Positions 32,801 through 44,912 of a stretch of 60,000 bases of DNA are shown here, in pieces. The first letter of the stretch is position 1. Each line of letters opens with the position of its first letter. The DNA comes from Hydractinia symbiolongicarpus. Taxonomy: Eukaryota > Cnidaria > Hydrozoa > Anthoathecata > Hydractiniidae. Both the position numbers and the translations under genes were made by a program. Below the pieces are notes generated by a model. The model worked only from the letters and a program-made list of their open reading frames with translations. It was not told the DNA's origin and did not search any database. The stretch covers positions 5,830,001 through 5,890,000 of the forward strand of contig NC_079881.1 in assembly GCF_029227915.1 (NCBI RefSeq), given 5' to 3'.

Positions 32801-35800
32801 TACACTAGCCATCCTCAACCTAGTGTTATCTACCTTGTGATGTGATAGCTGGGTAACGGTCTGACGATGCTCACACCTGACATCTGTCCTACCGTGCGCG
32901 ACACCTTCACTCCTTAGAGTTCCAGCCCCGTTTACGCAGTTTGTCTGATCAATTATTCTTACATCCATTAATAAAGAGTTTTGGCATTGTTTTACAGCTG
33001 GATGCCCTTCCTAGCGCCAACCGTTCACAGACCGGATTGGGTGTTTATTAAAGTGACACCATCACTATGTGGCATTTTATGGGACTTCAACAATCGCCCC
33101 TTTAAACTAAGGTATGGTGGAGGACGTTCACCTCCTCTCTTGTCTCCTAAAGAGACCCTTAAAGAGACCCTTCACCTAAATGTGGGTAAAAAAAGGATTT
33201 TAATGGTTATTTGCTTTCCTTGATCTTTTTCATACTAAAAGTATTTTGTAGTGAGAAGTTGAGTTAAACCATAAACATAGAAAGCCACATTAAATTCAAC
33301 AAAATTTACAAAAGCAATATAAAGTACTTTGAGAGTATTAGGGAGTGTACATGTAAGACTCCTTAATAATAAGCTGATATATTTTTGCAAAAATAAGTTT
33401 TTGTTGCACAGAATAACTTACAGGAAGAAATTAATGTGGAAGAAAAGTTTGTGAACAAAAGATTTCATTATAAAGATTGTGGAAGAAAAGAAGGCGGGAT
33501 AAATGATTAAACGTTCTTATATTTGAGACCGTAAATGTTACATTTTTCACACAAAGACAAACATTCTCATCTTTTTTCAACATGTACCTTATTCCCCAAA
33601 GTGTTTGCTTTTTTTGTAAATATTAGGAATAAAAATTAACCCAAACAATAGTCATTTAAAGGTGCTATTTGACATTCTTTAAATCCGCAAAAATTAACGT
33701 ATATATCAAAGTGGATATGTTTGGAAAAATTGTTAACAAAGTCACAAAGTGCAATACTTTTTTATGTGTGAGAAGACATTATAGGGTTAAACACCTTACA
33801 TTTACTTTGTTTTTAAAAATGGTATATAAATTTTCTTGCTGATATATTTTGTATATGATATATTATTATTTTCTTCCTAAACCATTAAACCATTTTAAGA
33901 TTGTTTGAAAATAATTATTTTTTGCAAATCTACTAGTAATTTTACATAACTCGTATTTATTTTTAACCCTTGAAATAAGTTGCTCATATCTCAAAGTTTA
34001 CAATTATAAAAAAATGGATCAATTAACAGACATTAAGGAAATCAGTTTCCATTCTCATTTACTAACGTTGAATAATGACTGCAGCAAAAACATAAATACC
34101 AAGACTTAAAATGCCATCAAATGGTAAAACGTGAAAAAGTAATCATTGAGAAAAAGAGAAGAAGCAAAAAATCCTTTTACCTTTCCACAAAATTTCTTTA
34201 AGGAATAATTTTGTGAAATAGGCCATTTCTAGTAAATTTGCAAGGATTATTTTTTCGATTTGACCTTTTTGAGAATTTTTTCTCAAATAAATTTTTACAA
34301 ATTTAAGTTTGCCAAATTCCCAAAAATTAATCAACTCAAACGGTTCCGTTTTATTTGCAGAAGACAAGTTTAAACAGTATAATGGTGTTGATTAAGTTTT
34401 ATTATGAATATAAGGAAATTAAAAATTTTGTGTCTAAGATAATATGTAATGATATATAGTGATCTCAGCATGCCAATGTCAGGAGTCAACTTAATGTACA
34501 TAACAAACTAAAAAGCTATATGCACCGCTTTTAATTGAAAGTTCGCTGGACACCTCAAATGTCTTTTAGTTCATCTGCATTAAACATCATCTATTAATAC
34601 AAACATACCGTAAGTGTGTAGAGGATACTTTTGTAATTTTTTTGATTTGATAACCTCTTGCGTATAGCTTTAATTGCATCTTTTGGTCTAAAATAAAAAA
34701 AATAATAAAAAAGGACACAAAAATATATTAGTAGATTAGCAAAGGAAATTGTCTCTATAAAGGCTTAATATTTTAACACTATGTCCAGGGATGAAAGAAG
34801 TTTCAAATAAACTATTGGTTTAGAACAGAATAGCTGTATAGCATTAATTCTTTGTTAAGTTTTTTTATAAAGGGAGATTTAAAAAATGATAATCAAATCT
34901 TTCCTGGAAAATTAATTTTTAGTTTTGTGTCAAGCAAACAAAGCTATGTACAATTGTTTTGAGGGATTTTAAGGGGTCAATAATGTTACCGTCCAAATTA
35001 TAGTGTCGATAATAAAGGTTTACTTAATCTATGCAGATATGCATTAAGATACTTTAGCATTCTAGCTAGCAATTTGATTCAGGTCATTTTTACTTCATTC
35101 TTTAAATACTACATACCCATCATCTGTTTCGTTGATGATATCACAAATTTCAATGATTAGAGTCCAGTCTTCTGATGGAAGAGCCGAGTCTGTAGCTTTC
35201 TCTATGACAAATATAATATCAAGTAATTACTAGGTGTAAAATTATATATTTTGTAAATGTTATTCCTTCTCTCCAGAGTAGCTGAGGATATCTTTTACAA
35301 ACGAACCAGCAACCACTCTTAAATAATACACATATTACATCTATCTGTGACAGGCAAAGAGGATTTTTTTCATTTTTCTGCAAATGGAATATCTTATGCC
35401 TTATTTGTTAACTTCTTTTTCTAAAGTCATTACAGTGCACTTTAAATTGCATGACATCATATTAATGTTGTGTAATTGTTTATCTAACGGCTGGCACATC
35501 ATTCAAAATCTGCCCTAAATTAAGTCTTTAAGATGCACATCTTGAATGTTCTTTTTTAAGTCTTTAGACTTTTCTTTGTACAAAAAAACGTCTTAAAGGT
35601 GCTTTTTTTAATATGTGCAAAAAAATCTCTGTGGTGACTGAATTTTATTATAACACTACAACTAGAATATATTTAAGTGCATTTTGGAATTTGTTGTTGA
35701 TGAATCTTCAGAAATCATACTGTTTTCTGTTCAAGGTAACTAACATTTAGTACTAATTTTCATGGTAGCAGAGAAAAATGGCAACGTCGGTGTCATACAA

Positions 35801-38800
35801 TAAAGCTCCTCCTCTGCTATCCCAAAGTAAGAACTATGAGGATTGGAAGAAATTAATTGGAATTTGGACGGTGCTTACAACACTAGATAAAAAGAAACAA
35901 GGACCGTCCCTTGTACTTACTCTTGATGGGAAATCACAGGAAGCTGCATTGGAACTTCCATCTGAACAAATATCATCTGAAGACGGAGTTAAGAATATCT
36001 TAAAGAGGCTCGATAAGATATATGCAAAGGATAAACTGACAGAAAAATTTGATGCAATTGAAAAATTTGAGACTTATAAACGAACAAAAGAGAAGAAGAT
36101 TCGAGATTTCTTAACAGAGTTTGAAAAGAGGTACTATAAGATAAAGGCTTACATCAATTACCCAGATGACCTGCTAGCCTATAGATTGTTAAAGGCTGCT
36201 AATCTTGACAGTTCTCATGAAAGACTCATAAAAGCAACAATAACAAACTTAGTTTATGATGATGTGAGACAGAAATTGATAAAAGTATTTGCCGAAGAAT
36301 CAATTGATGATGACTTAGACAGTAGTATGTCCTCCATCAAAATCAAAGCAGAACCATCGTTTTATGCTAATGAAGCATACCCAGACGAGTGTCAACAATC
36401 ATCATCAGATGAAGAAGGGATATATTACACCAAACGTAATCTAAATCAAAGATTTGCATCATCATCAAGATACAACAAAAAAGGGAATACATGGCGCCAA
36501 GATAAACATGCTTCTCGACCCAAAGCAGATGGCACAAGAAAACCTACTAAAAACCCACTTGACAGGAATGGTCGTGTATCTCGATGTGCGATATGCGAAA
36601 GTGTTTTTCATTGGCAACAAGACTGTCCGGAAAAGCAAAATGATACATACATGGTTCATGAAATCGTCCTTTTCAACGAAAGCGATAAACCAGGTCAACT
36701 CAAACATCTAGTATCAGAAACATGGAATTGTGGCCTACTCGATTGCGGTGCCAGTAAAACCGTTTGTGGGGATGTTTGGTTAGATCAATACATAAGCTCT
36801 CTATCTGATGAAGAAAAGAGGGAAGTAAAACATCACCATAGCAAAAGTTTATATCGCTTCGGAGACGGTGAACAAGTCCAAGCTTGTGGAAGAGCATCTA
36901 TTCCTGCTATCATTGGCAACACAAAGGTAAAAATAAATACAGATGTGATACCAAAAGTCCTACCCCTGTTACTATCAAAATCGTTTATGAAAAGGGCCGA
37001 TATGATTCTTGACTTCCAGAGTGACACTGCAAAAGCATTGGGAGAAACTGTTCACTTGGCCACAACCTCAAGTGGACATTATACCATTCCTTTGACTCGA
37101 CCGCGTCAAGTAATTGCATCAATCGACAAACCTTATGAATGCAATTTTGTTTTTATCTCAAGGGAAGACAACAACATGACTGTAATCGCTGAAAAACTTC
37201 ACCGACAGTTTGCTCACCCATCTCTCAATCAACTCATGTCATTGATCAATAAGGCAGGACCACCATGGAACAACAATAAAGAATTGATATCAGAAGTAAA
37301 AAGAATTGATAAAGAATGTACAACATGCCAAATCTACCGACGATCACCACCTCGCCCTGTAGTAGGATTACCCATGGGATCTAAGTTCCTTGAAACCGTT
37401 GCGATGGATCTAAAATTCTACGACAAGAAAATCATCCTTCACCTAATCGATCTCTGTACTCGCCTATCTGCTGCAACAATAATAAAGGACAAAAACCCGA
37501 CCACTGTTATTGAAGCAATACTAAAGACATGGATATCTGTTTATGGCTCGTGTGATAAATTTTTAGTCGACAATGGCGGTGAATTTGCTAACTAAGAGCT
37601 CATCAATCTAGCAGAACAATTTGGCATCACAATTAAGACAACTGCCGCGGAATCCCCTTGGTCAAATGGTATTGTTGAGAGACACAACCAAACACTATCC
37701 AACATGCTAGACAAGGTGCTCAATGATACAAGTTGCAGCTTGAATATTGCTCTTTATTGGTGTGTAAATGCAAAGAATTCACTACATAATGCACACGGTT
37801 TTACACCATATCAATTAGCAATTGGAACGAATCCACGTCTACCATCACTAATGGATGACAAACCACCAGCCTTGTCAGGAAAACCAGTAACGCAGTTAAT
37901 GAGAGAGAATCTGGAAGCCCTTCACAAGGCTCGAGAAGCATTTATTGCAAGTGAGCACTCAGAAAGAATCAGAAGGGCACTATCTCACAACATTAGATCT
38001 TCAGGAGAAACCAAATATCTTACAGGTGATAATGTTTACTATAAACGGAACGATAGCAACGAATGGAAAGGTCCTGGCACTGTGCTTGGTCAGGACGGCC
38101 AACAAATTTTGATCAAACATGGAAGCTATTACGTTCGGGTCCATCCTTGTCGTGTAAAATTGGTACATGATGGCAGCTGTGGTTCATCAAAAAAAACGAC
38201 AGAGGCAGGGGACAACACCTTCACTGAGGAACAACCACCTAGATTCCAAGAATCAGAATCAGAATCAGGATCTGGCAATGAAAATGAAGATCATTCGTCT
38301 GAAAAATCAGAAAATGAAGATCAATCGTCTGAAAAATCAGAGCCTTTAAACAATGATGCACCAGCTCATCAGACACAGCCAATTTCTGCTGAAGCACATA
38401 GCATGCTGCCGAGGGAGAAGCCGAAATTAAGACCGAATCTTTGTCTAAAGTATAAGGACAATGGTGGGGAATGGAAAAAGGCTAAAATCATATCAAGAGC
38501 AGGGAAAGTTGGAGGCAAGCATGATGGCTGGTTTAATGTAGAAACAGAAACTGGTATGAGGAGAGCGGTAAACTTTGCAAACATCAAGGATATTGAAATC
38601 AATGATGACCCTTCAGAAGTCACTCTGATCACCAACAGCAGTGAAGTACTGTCAGCAAAGTCAAAAGAACTACAGTCATGGATTAACAATTCAGTCTACA
38701 TCGAGATACCTAATGAAGGACAAGAAACTATGAGTCTACGATGGGTTGTAACACCAAAGATTATTGATGGCCAACCTTCAGTTAAGGCACGACTTGTGGC

Positions 38801-40127
38801 ACGTGGTTTTGAAGAAGTCCAAAATTTTAAAACAGACAGTCCAACGTGCTCTAAGGAAGGATTGAGATTAGCATTGACGATAATTTCATCCAAAAATTGG
38901 ATGTTGAATTCTCTGGACATCAAAACAGCATTCCTTCAAGGAAAGAAGATTGACAAAGAAGTCATTGTTCTGCCGCCGAAGGAGGCTAATACCAAAAACC
39001 TTTGGAAGTTGTCAAAAACGGTGTATGGTCTTGCTGACACAAGTCGTAGCTGGTACCTAAAACTGCGAAGTGAATTAATTCAACTCGGTGGAAAGCCTAT
39101 TGAACTAGATCAAGGAATATTCATCTGGTCTTCAAATACATTGATTTTCGGAATATTGGTATGTTTCGTTGATGACGTGATTTGGGCAGGAAGTTCTACC
39201 TTCGTTAATGTGGTATCAAAGTTGAGGAGTATCTTCAAGACCAGTAGTGAACATATGCGACACTTCAAATATATTGGTATTGACCTCGATCAAAATGAAG
39301 ATGGAACAATCACCATCAAACAAGCCGATTATATCAATGAGCTAGAGCCAATCACTCTCAGTATGGAGAGAATAAAATGCTCTAAGGATGAACCAATCAA
39401 TGAAGTTGAAAGATCTAAAATGAGACAATCAATTGGGAAGCTCAATTGGTTGGCATGTATGTCAAGACCAGAAATTAGCTTCACCGTAAGCGATGTGTCA
39501 TCAAGAGTAACAACAGCTACTCTAGCTGATATTAAACTCATCAATAAGACGATAAAGTTCTTGAAATCTCAAGATTGCCACATTACTGTGCCAAAACTTA
39601 CCTTGAATAACCTAAGCATCAAGGTTTTCACTGATGCCAGCTTCAACAATCTCGAAGGAGGTCAAAGTCAAGGTGGTCATATCGCCTTCTTAACTGATGG
39701 TTCAGGAAAATCATCACCAATTTCCTGGAGCTCAAATAAAGTTCGTCGTGTAGTACGTTCAACTTTTTCAGCGGAGTCACTAGCTTCTGTAAATGGAGCT
39801 GACACAGCATTCTTCTTGGCTAAAATGATTGAAGAGTCTTTAGCCGAAAAACCTGAAGTTGTATGTTTAACTGATAGTAGATCACTCTTCGAATGTGCTG
39901 GTTCAACCAAGGCAGTATCAGACAAACGACTCCGAGTGGAAATAAATGCCTTGAGGCAGATGATCAACAACGATGAAGTCACCCTACGATGGATCGATGG
40001 AAAACATCAAATGGCCGATGTGCTGACAAAGAAAGGGGCATCTCCTTTTTCCCTGATGGAAGTTCTCAAGTCAGGGGATTTAACATTGGTCATTGATGGT
40101 GAAAAATAGACATTTCACCATTGTTTG

Positions 40128-40169
<42 letters not shown>

Positions 40170-43100
40170 ATTGCAAATTTATGTTATAATTGCTCATAGA
40201 ATTTTGTTATTGAAAAGACGTTGATTTTCGTTGATAGACATCTCGTTGATAGATTGTTGTAAAAGGGACATTGAGATTGACATTTATTTTCGGGAGATAG
40301 CTAACCATGAGATTATGGCCTGATACTGTGAATGCAATTGATACGAATTTACAATCAACGAAAAGAAGAAAAGAAGGGAGATTGATACTTTTCCCTTTAG
40401 ACAAGATATTAACTAATTAAAGTAATAACAAATCATAGCTGTGGAGGAGCTTGAGTTATACCAGTGATATTGTTTAATGGTTACATTGGAGAACATTTTT
40501 AATTGCTAATCGTCGTGTTAATGATATTAATAGTGGTGTTATTGAGAGTTAATTAATTGTTTGTTTTCACTTGGATTATTTGACTGGAGAAATTGTTTTC
40601 TGTTCAAGGTAACTAACATTTAGTACTAATTTTCACATACTTCCCTGTATCACTATTTGTATACACCAAGATAGGACTCTGTATAAGACCAAGTATAAAA
40701 AACCAAAAATAAGTATTGATGTTTTCGGAAATTTTAATGTTCTTTTTTTATTTTAGAGGTAATTGTACCGAAGTATGCCGTCATGAAGAAGGACACATAA
40801 AAATCCCCATATTTGTTTCACTTTTTACTGTACAAGAGATTTTAAAATGAAAATCTTTTTTAAGTCGAAAAATAAGGTACATAGAAACAATGGATTTAAA
40901 TGCAATGGGAAGATGTTTGTAAGCTCAAAAAAAACCCTGGATACACTTGCATAATATCATTAAATATATTCTATAATAAAGCTATAATTTTTCTGCAATA
41001 TACTTATAATTTGTTATAATATCGTTATAATTCATTTAATTTCATAACATCATTGCCACAACAACGCTATAGCACATAGACAAAAGGATTTTAAGCCAGA
41101 TCACCAACATGCAGCAAATTATGAGTTATGACGCACATGGCAGGTGTTGAAATTATACATATTATAGCGATAAATTATAACCATCTTTTAAACATATTTT
41201 AAGAAAATATATTGATAATATAAGGTATATTTCAGAGATATTATACAAGCGTATCAGGTCCTTTAAAAAAAATTAAAAAAATGAAGAAGGTGTTTATAGG
41301 GTTTGGAATAACAGGTCACAATTCACAATTTGCAAATCAGAAATAACTTTGCATATCTTTGCAAATTATTAAACAAAGAAAATGTTAAACTAGCTATCAA
41401 TCCTTTGTATCACCTATTTCTAAAATGGTTGTTGCAACAAAATTACTAAGGGATCAATGGAAAGTGGCCTACAGTGCTCCCAAACCGTAACTCTACAGTC
41501 ACCAATGTTTTCCAAACTGACTTTAAATTTCTACCAAAAAAGGCTTCAGAAAAGTGGACATTTAAGATCAAAATTATACTCACTTAAGATGCACATGAAA
41601 ATCATGTTTATTAAAACACATTTAACTTGGAGACCAGAAAAAGATGATTTTTAAGATGCATAATAAAGATATCAGAAAAAAAAAATTTGAGATCTAAAAA
41701 AGATGCATTCAAGAAGCATGAAAAAAGACCTCTAATCAAAACAAGAATTGTGTGGTCTAAACATGCATTTTCTTGTGACAGGGGTGTTATAAGTCTTTCT
41801 CATAATTTTGATAAAAAACATATTGAAAGATATGTATACTGTGATAGTATCATAAGCAAACTTTGATATACAGGCTTTTTCAGGAATATTTGAGTAGGTG
41901 TACAATGATTCGCACGTGCAAATCAAGTAACGCGTGCAATGTTAAATGCATGTGCAAAGGATTTTACATGTGCGATACGGGCTCCAAGGTTAATTTTGGA
42001 GTGCATTCATTTTGCGGTAGAAAAGTGAAGAACGTTTTAAATCGTGAACCCCAAACATGATGATCGAGTGTCTACTGGTATAACGACTATCACAATCTTA
42101 ACTTCCTTTTCTACATGTCCGAAATAGTATGCTATACTGACATTTTTATATTTATTGTTTATTTTTTAAGTTCGTCACAAGCAAATAGGCAAAAATATGC
42201 TTTGTTTTTAAATTAAAAAAAAATCTTTATAAAAAAATTCATTCAGAAAGTTCCGATACACTTTAACAAAATTTATACAGAAAAAAGAATTATACGGCTC
42301 ATGGGTTTCGTTTTTAAAGGCATAAAGAAAAAAAACATTAAATTCGGTCATGGTATGGTTTCCGATTGTTTTGGCAAATGAAGAAATCATCTACAATTAA
42401 ATCCATGATAAAATGTCTATTCCGCCTGTAAGTACAGTTTTGCAGACTTGCTTCATATGTGCTCCGTCGGCGTTCACCTCTGCATTAGTTAAGAACAGCA
42501 TGGCTGGATTTCTTGTGTAAGACCTGGTTACCAGCAACGAAGGGGCCAGGCAAAAGAGATTTATGTCTACGCAGTTCTTTTAACTAAGTCAGGATTCGGT
42601 GAATTAGCTAGGATGGTCAGGTTGGCTATAAATAGGCTTTCTTGTGGATTAAAAGGACCAGGACTATTCAATAATTCTGACATCTAAAAGTGTCCGACCA
42701 AGATGGAAATTGGACGTTTTGTCTGACGAGTCTTCAAAAATTATTTCGAGGGTTGCCATCGCATGTTGCAAAATGGGTTTATTATTATATTCAATATTTA
42801 TTTTTCAGGCGTGCGATTAATCACACGCCTGAAACGATTTAGGCGTGTGCCAAAGCGTGCTTGTGCAAGGCACGCCTCTCCTGAAAAGGCCTGGATATAA
42901 TTTGCTTGATAAATATATTCTTGGATCTGGGTTAACATGCTTTCTGATCATTTTCAACAAAAATGACCAACATATTTAAATTCAGCACTAAAATTTATGG
43001 AAACATGCAAATTTTCAAGTTCATACACTAAGTACAACTGCCTCTATTACAGGCCATTCCTTGAGACGAGTGCGATCGCACACGCACTCACCCGCACACT

Positions 43101-44861
43101 GGTAAAAAAATTTACGAGTGCTTTTTATCGCACTCGTAAATTTTTTCTTTTTCTAAAATATTATAGAATGATGAAAAGGGCTATTAAACCTAAAGTAAAA
43201 ATTCTGTTTTTTTATGTATTTTTTTAGCATAAAAATAAACAACATAATATTTATCACGGGTTGTCTGTAACAGCGATGTACGAAACAATCTTTTCTAATG
43301 TTTATAGAATTTTGTTATCTATTTATATCTCAGCAATCACAGTGTGCACGATAAAATGAATGGCGGCAATAAAAAGGAGATAGTTGCGTGTGTCTAATTA
43401 ATTGTATTTTATATTTATTTTTGATATTCTCTGTGGCCACCTGTTGCTTGAAGGTAGCGAACATAAAAAAAGAAAATTATCATCTATACTATTTATCTAT
43501 TTATTTTAACATCAATATTTTCAACAGGAATTAATAATTAAGTCCTGGGCACTAGGTTGTAAAATACATGTCAATAAACCTAAAAATGATACCTGCTATA
43601 TTGCTCTATTACCAGAAGCAAATCATTTCAATGTGCTCAATGTGATTGCAAAGATATAAATAGATTAGAATTACATTCAACACAAAAGAAAAATAATCTC
43701 CAGCATTGTGTTTCAGAGAGAGCTTATAACATTAGCAAGCAATAGAAAGTAAAAGCAATTTCACAACATTTTTTTGAATAGCAGAAAAAAAGATGTTGTG
43801 CAATAATTGAAATGTATTTTTATATTTTTACCACCAGGTGGCTGAAGAAAACACCTTCTTGGTGTCCCACAAATATAATTGTTCGTACACAAGAAGAGTA
43901 TGACGTGAATATTCAACTTTATGCCCTTCAAAATAAATATTAAAAAAAAAATTGTTTTATTCATACACAATGAGAGTGCACAACTCAAAATTTTCCTTTT
44001 CTATTACTTTTAATTATATATTTCTTGCAAGACTTAAACCTCATTTCTAAACAGCTTGAATAACATATAACGTTGTGGTAAACAAAAAAAGTTAAGTATA
44101 AATCACACTTGCAGATATTCACATCGCACTTGTAAATTTTGCTTAGGAGTGCGATTTTTCACACACCATAGCACTCGTAATTTTTTAACGGGTGCTTTTT
44201 GTAGCTCTGGCATAGTTTTATTCAAGAAATGGCCTGCTATTAGTAGCCAAAATTTTGATGTTTTATGAAGAAATGACGTTTTATGAAGAAATGACCACAC
44301 AAATTAACTGCAGTGAAAATTTTTGACTGCAGTTAGATATTATGCACGAACTCTTATAAAATTTAAAAACTTTAAATTTCAAAAATCCTGTTCTTATAAT
44401 CTTTTGGTATTCTAAATTTCCATGTTATATAATTTTTGCTGATAAATCCAAATATTACACTCATTTTTCTCAAAAGTTCCTTGTTTTCTTTTTCAAAATT
44501 TGATAATGTCAACCCAGATCCGAGAAAATTAATAAAGTCACACAACTTTGTAATACTTAAAACATTGTCATATGGCTGAGTCGATGAAATTGAAAGTGGT
44601 GATTTTCATTTTCAGAAATAATTCGGCCAGTTTGTGAATAAATGGAGCTAGTTCGGGAGTTGTCTGACAAAAAGCATGAATTTTTTTAAAAGACGGCCCA
44701 GCTCAGCTTTATATACACAGGCGTTTTCAGCAAGTTGGCAACTTTGTTAGTGAGCTGGGGTGATGTTCCAGGCAATACACCTTTACAATAATTCAGGAAA
44801 ACTAACACTCCATCGCAGCTTATTTAGCGATCGGAGGATTTTCTGGGCTACCCACTTTAAA

Positions 44862-44912
<51 letters not shown>

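Larger units (their letters stand above)
35721..40635 (+). mobile_element. Ty1/Copia retrotransposon, structurally complete, with 42-bp terminal repeats
   Basis: A 4915-bp insertion in TOM1 intron 1, opposite to the gene. Both ends carry the same 42-bp sequence beginning TGTTTTCTG and ending TACTAATTTTCA. Both are flanked by CATAC (35716-35720 and 40636-40640), a 5-bp target duplication as expected for Copia integrase. A primer binding site for initiator tRNA-Met adjoins the 5' repeat. One long frame encodes gag, protease, integrase, reverse transcriptase and RNase H, with a single internal stop. About 480 bp of non-coding sequence, including a run of 35 A, lies between the coding region and the 3' repeat. 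Identical repeats and only one stop suggest recent insertion. LTRs this short would be exceptional; see findings. Confidence 0.92.

Noticed and set aside
40171-40635. A conventional 465-bp 3' LTR starting after the poly-A/GGGA tract
   Set aside because: Not supported as a terminal repeat because the matching 5' sequence is absent upstream of 35721 and the CATAC duplication marks the ends at 42-bp repeats; kept only as an alternative history for this copy.
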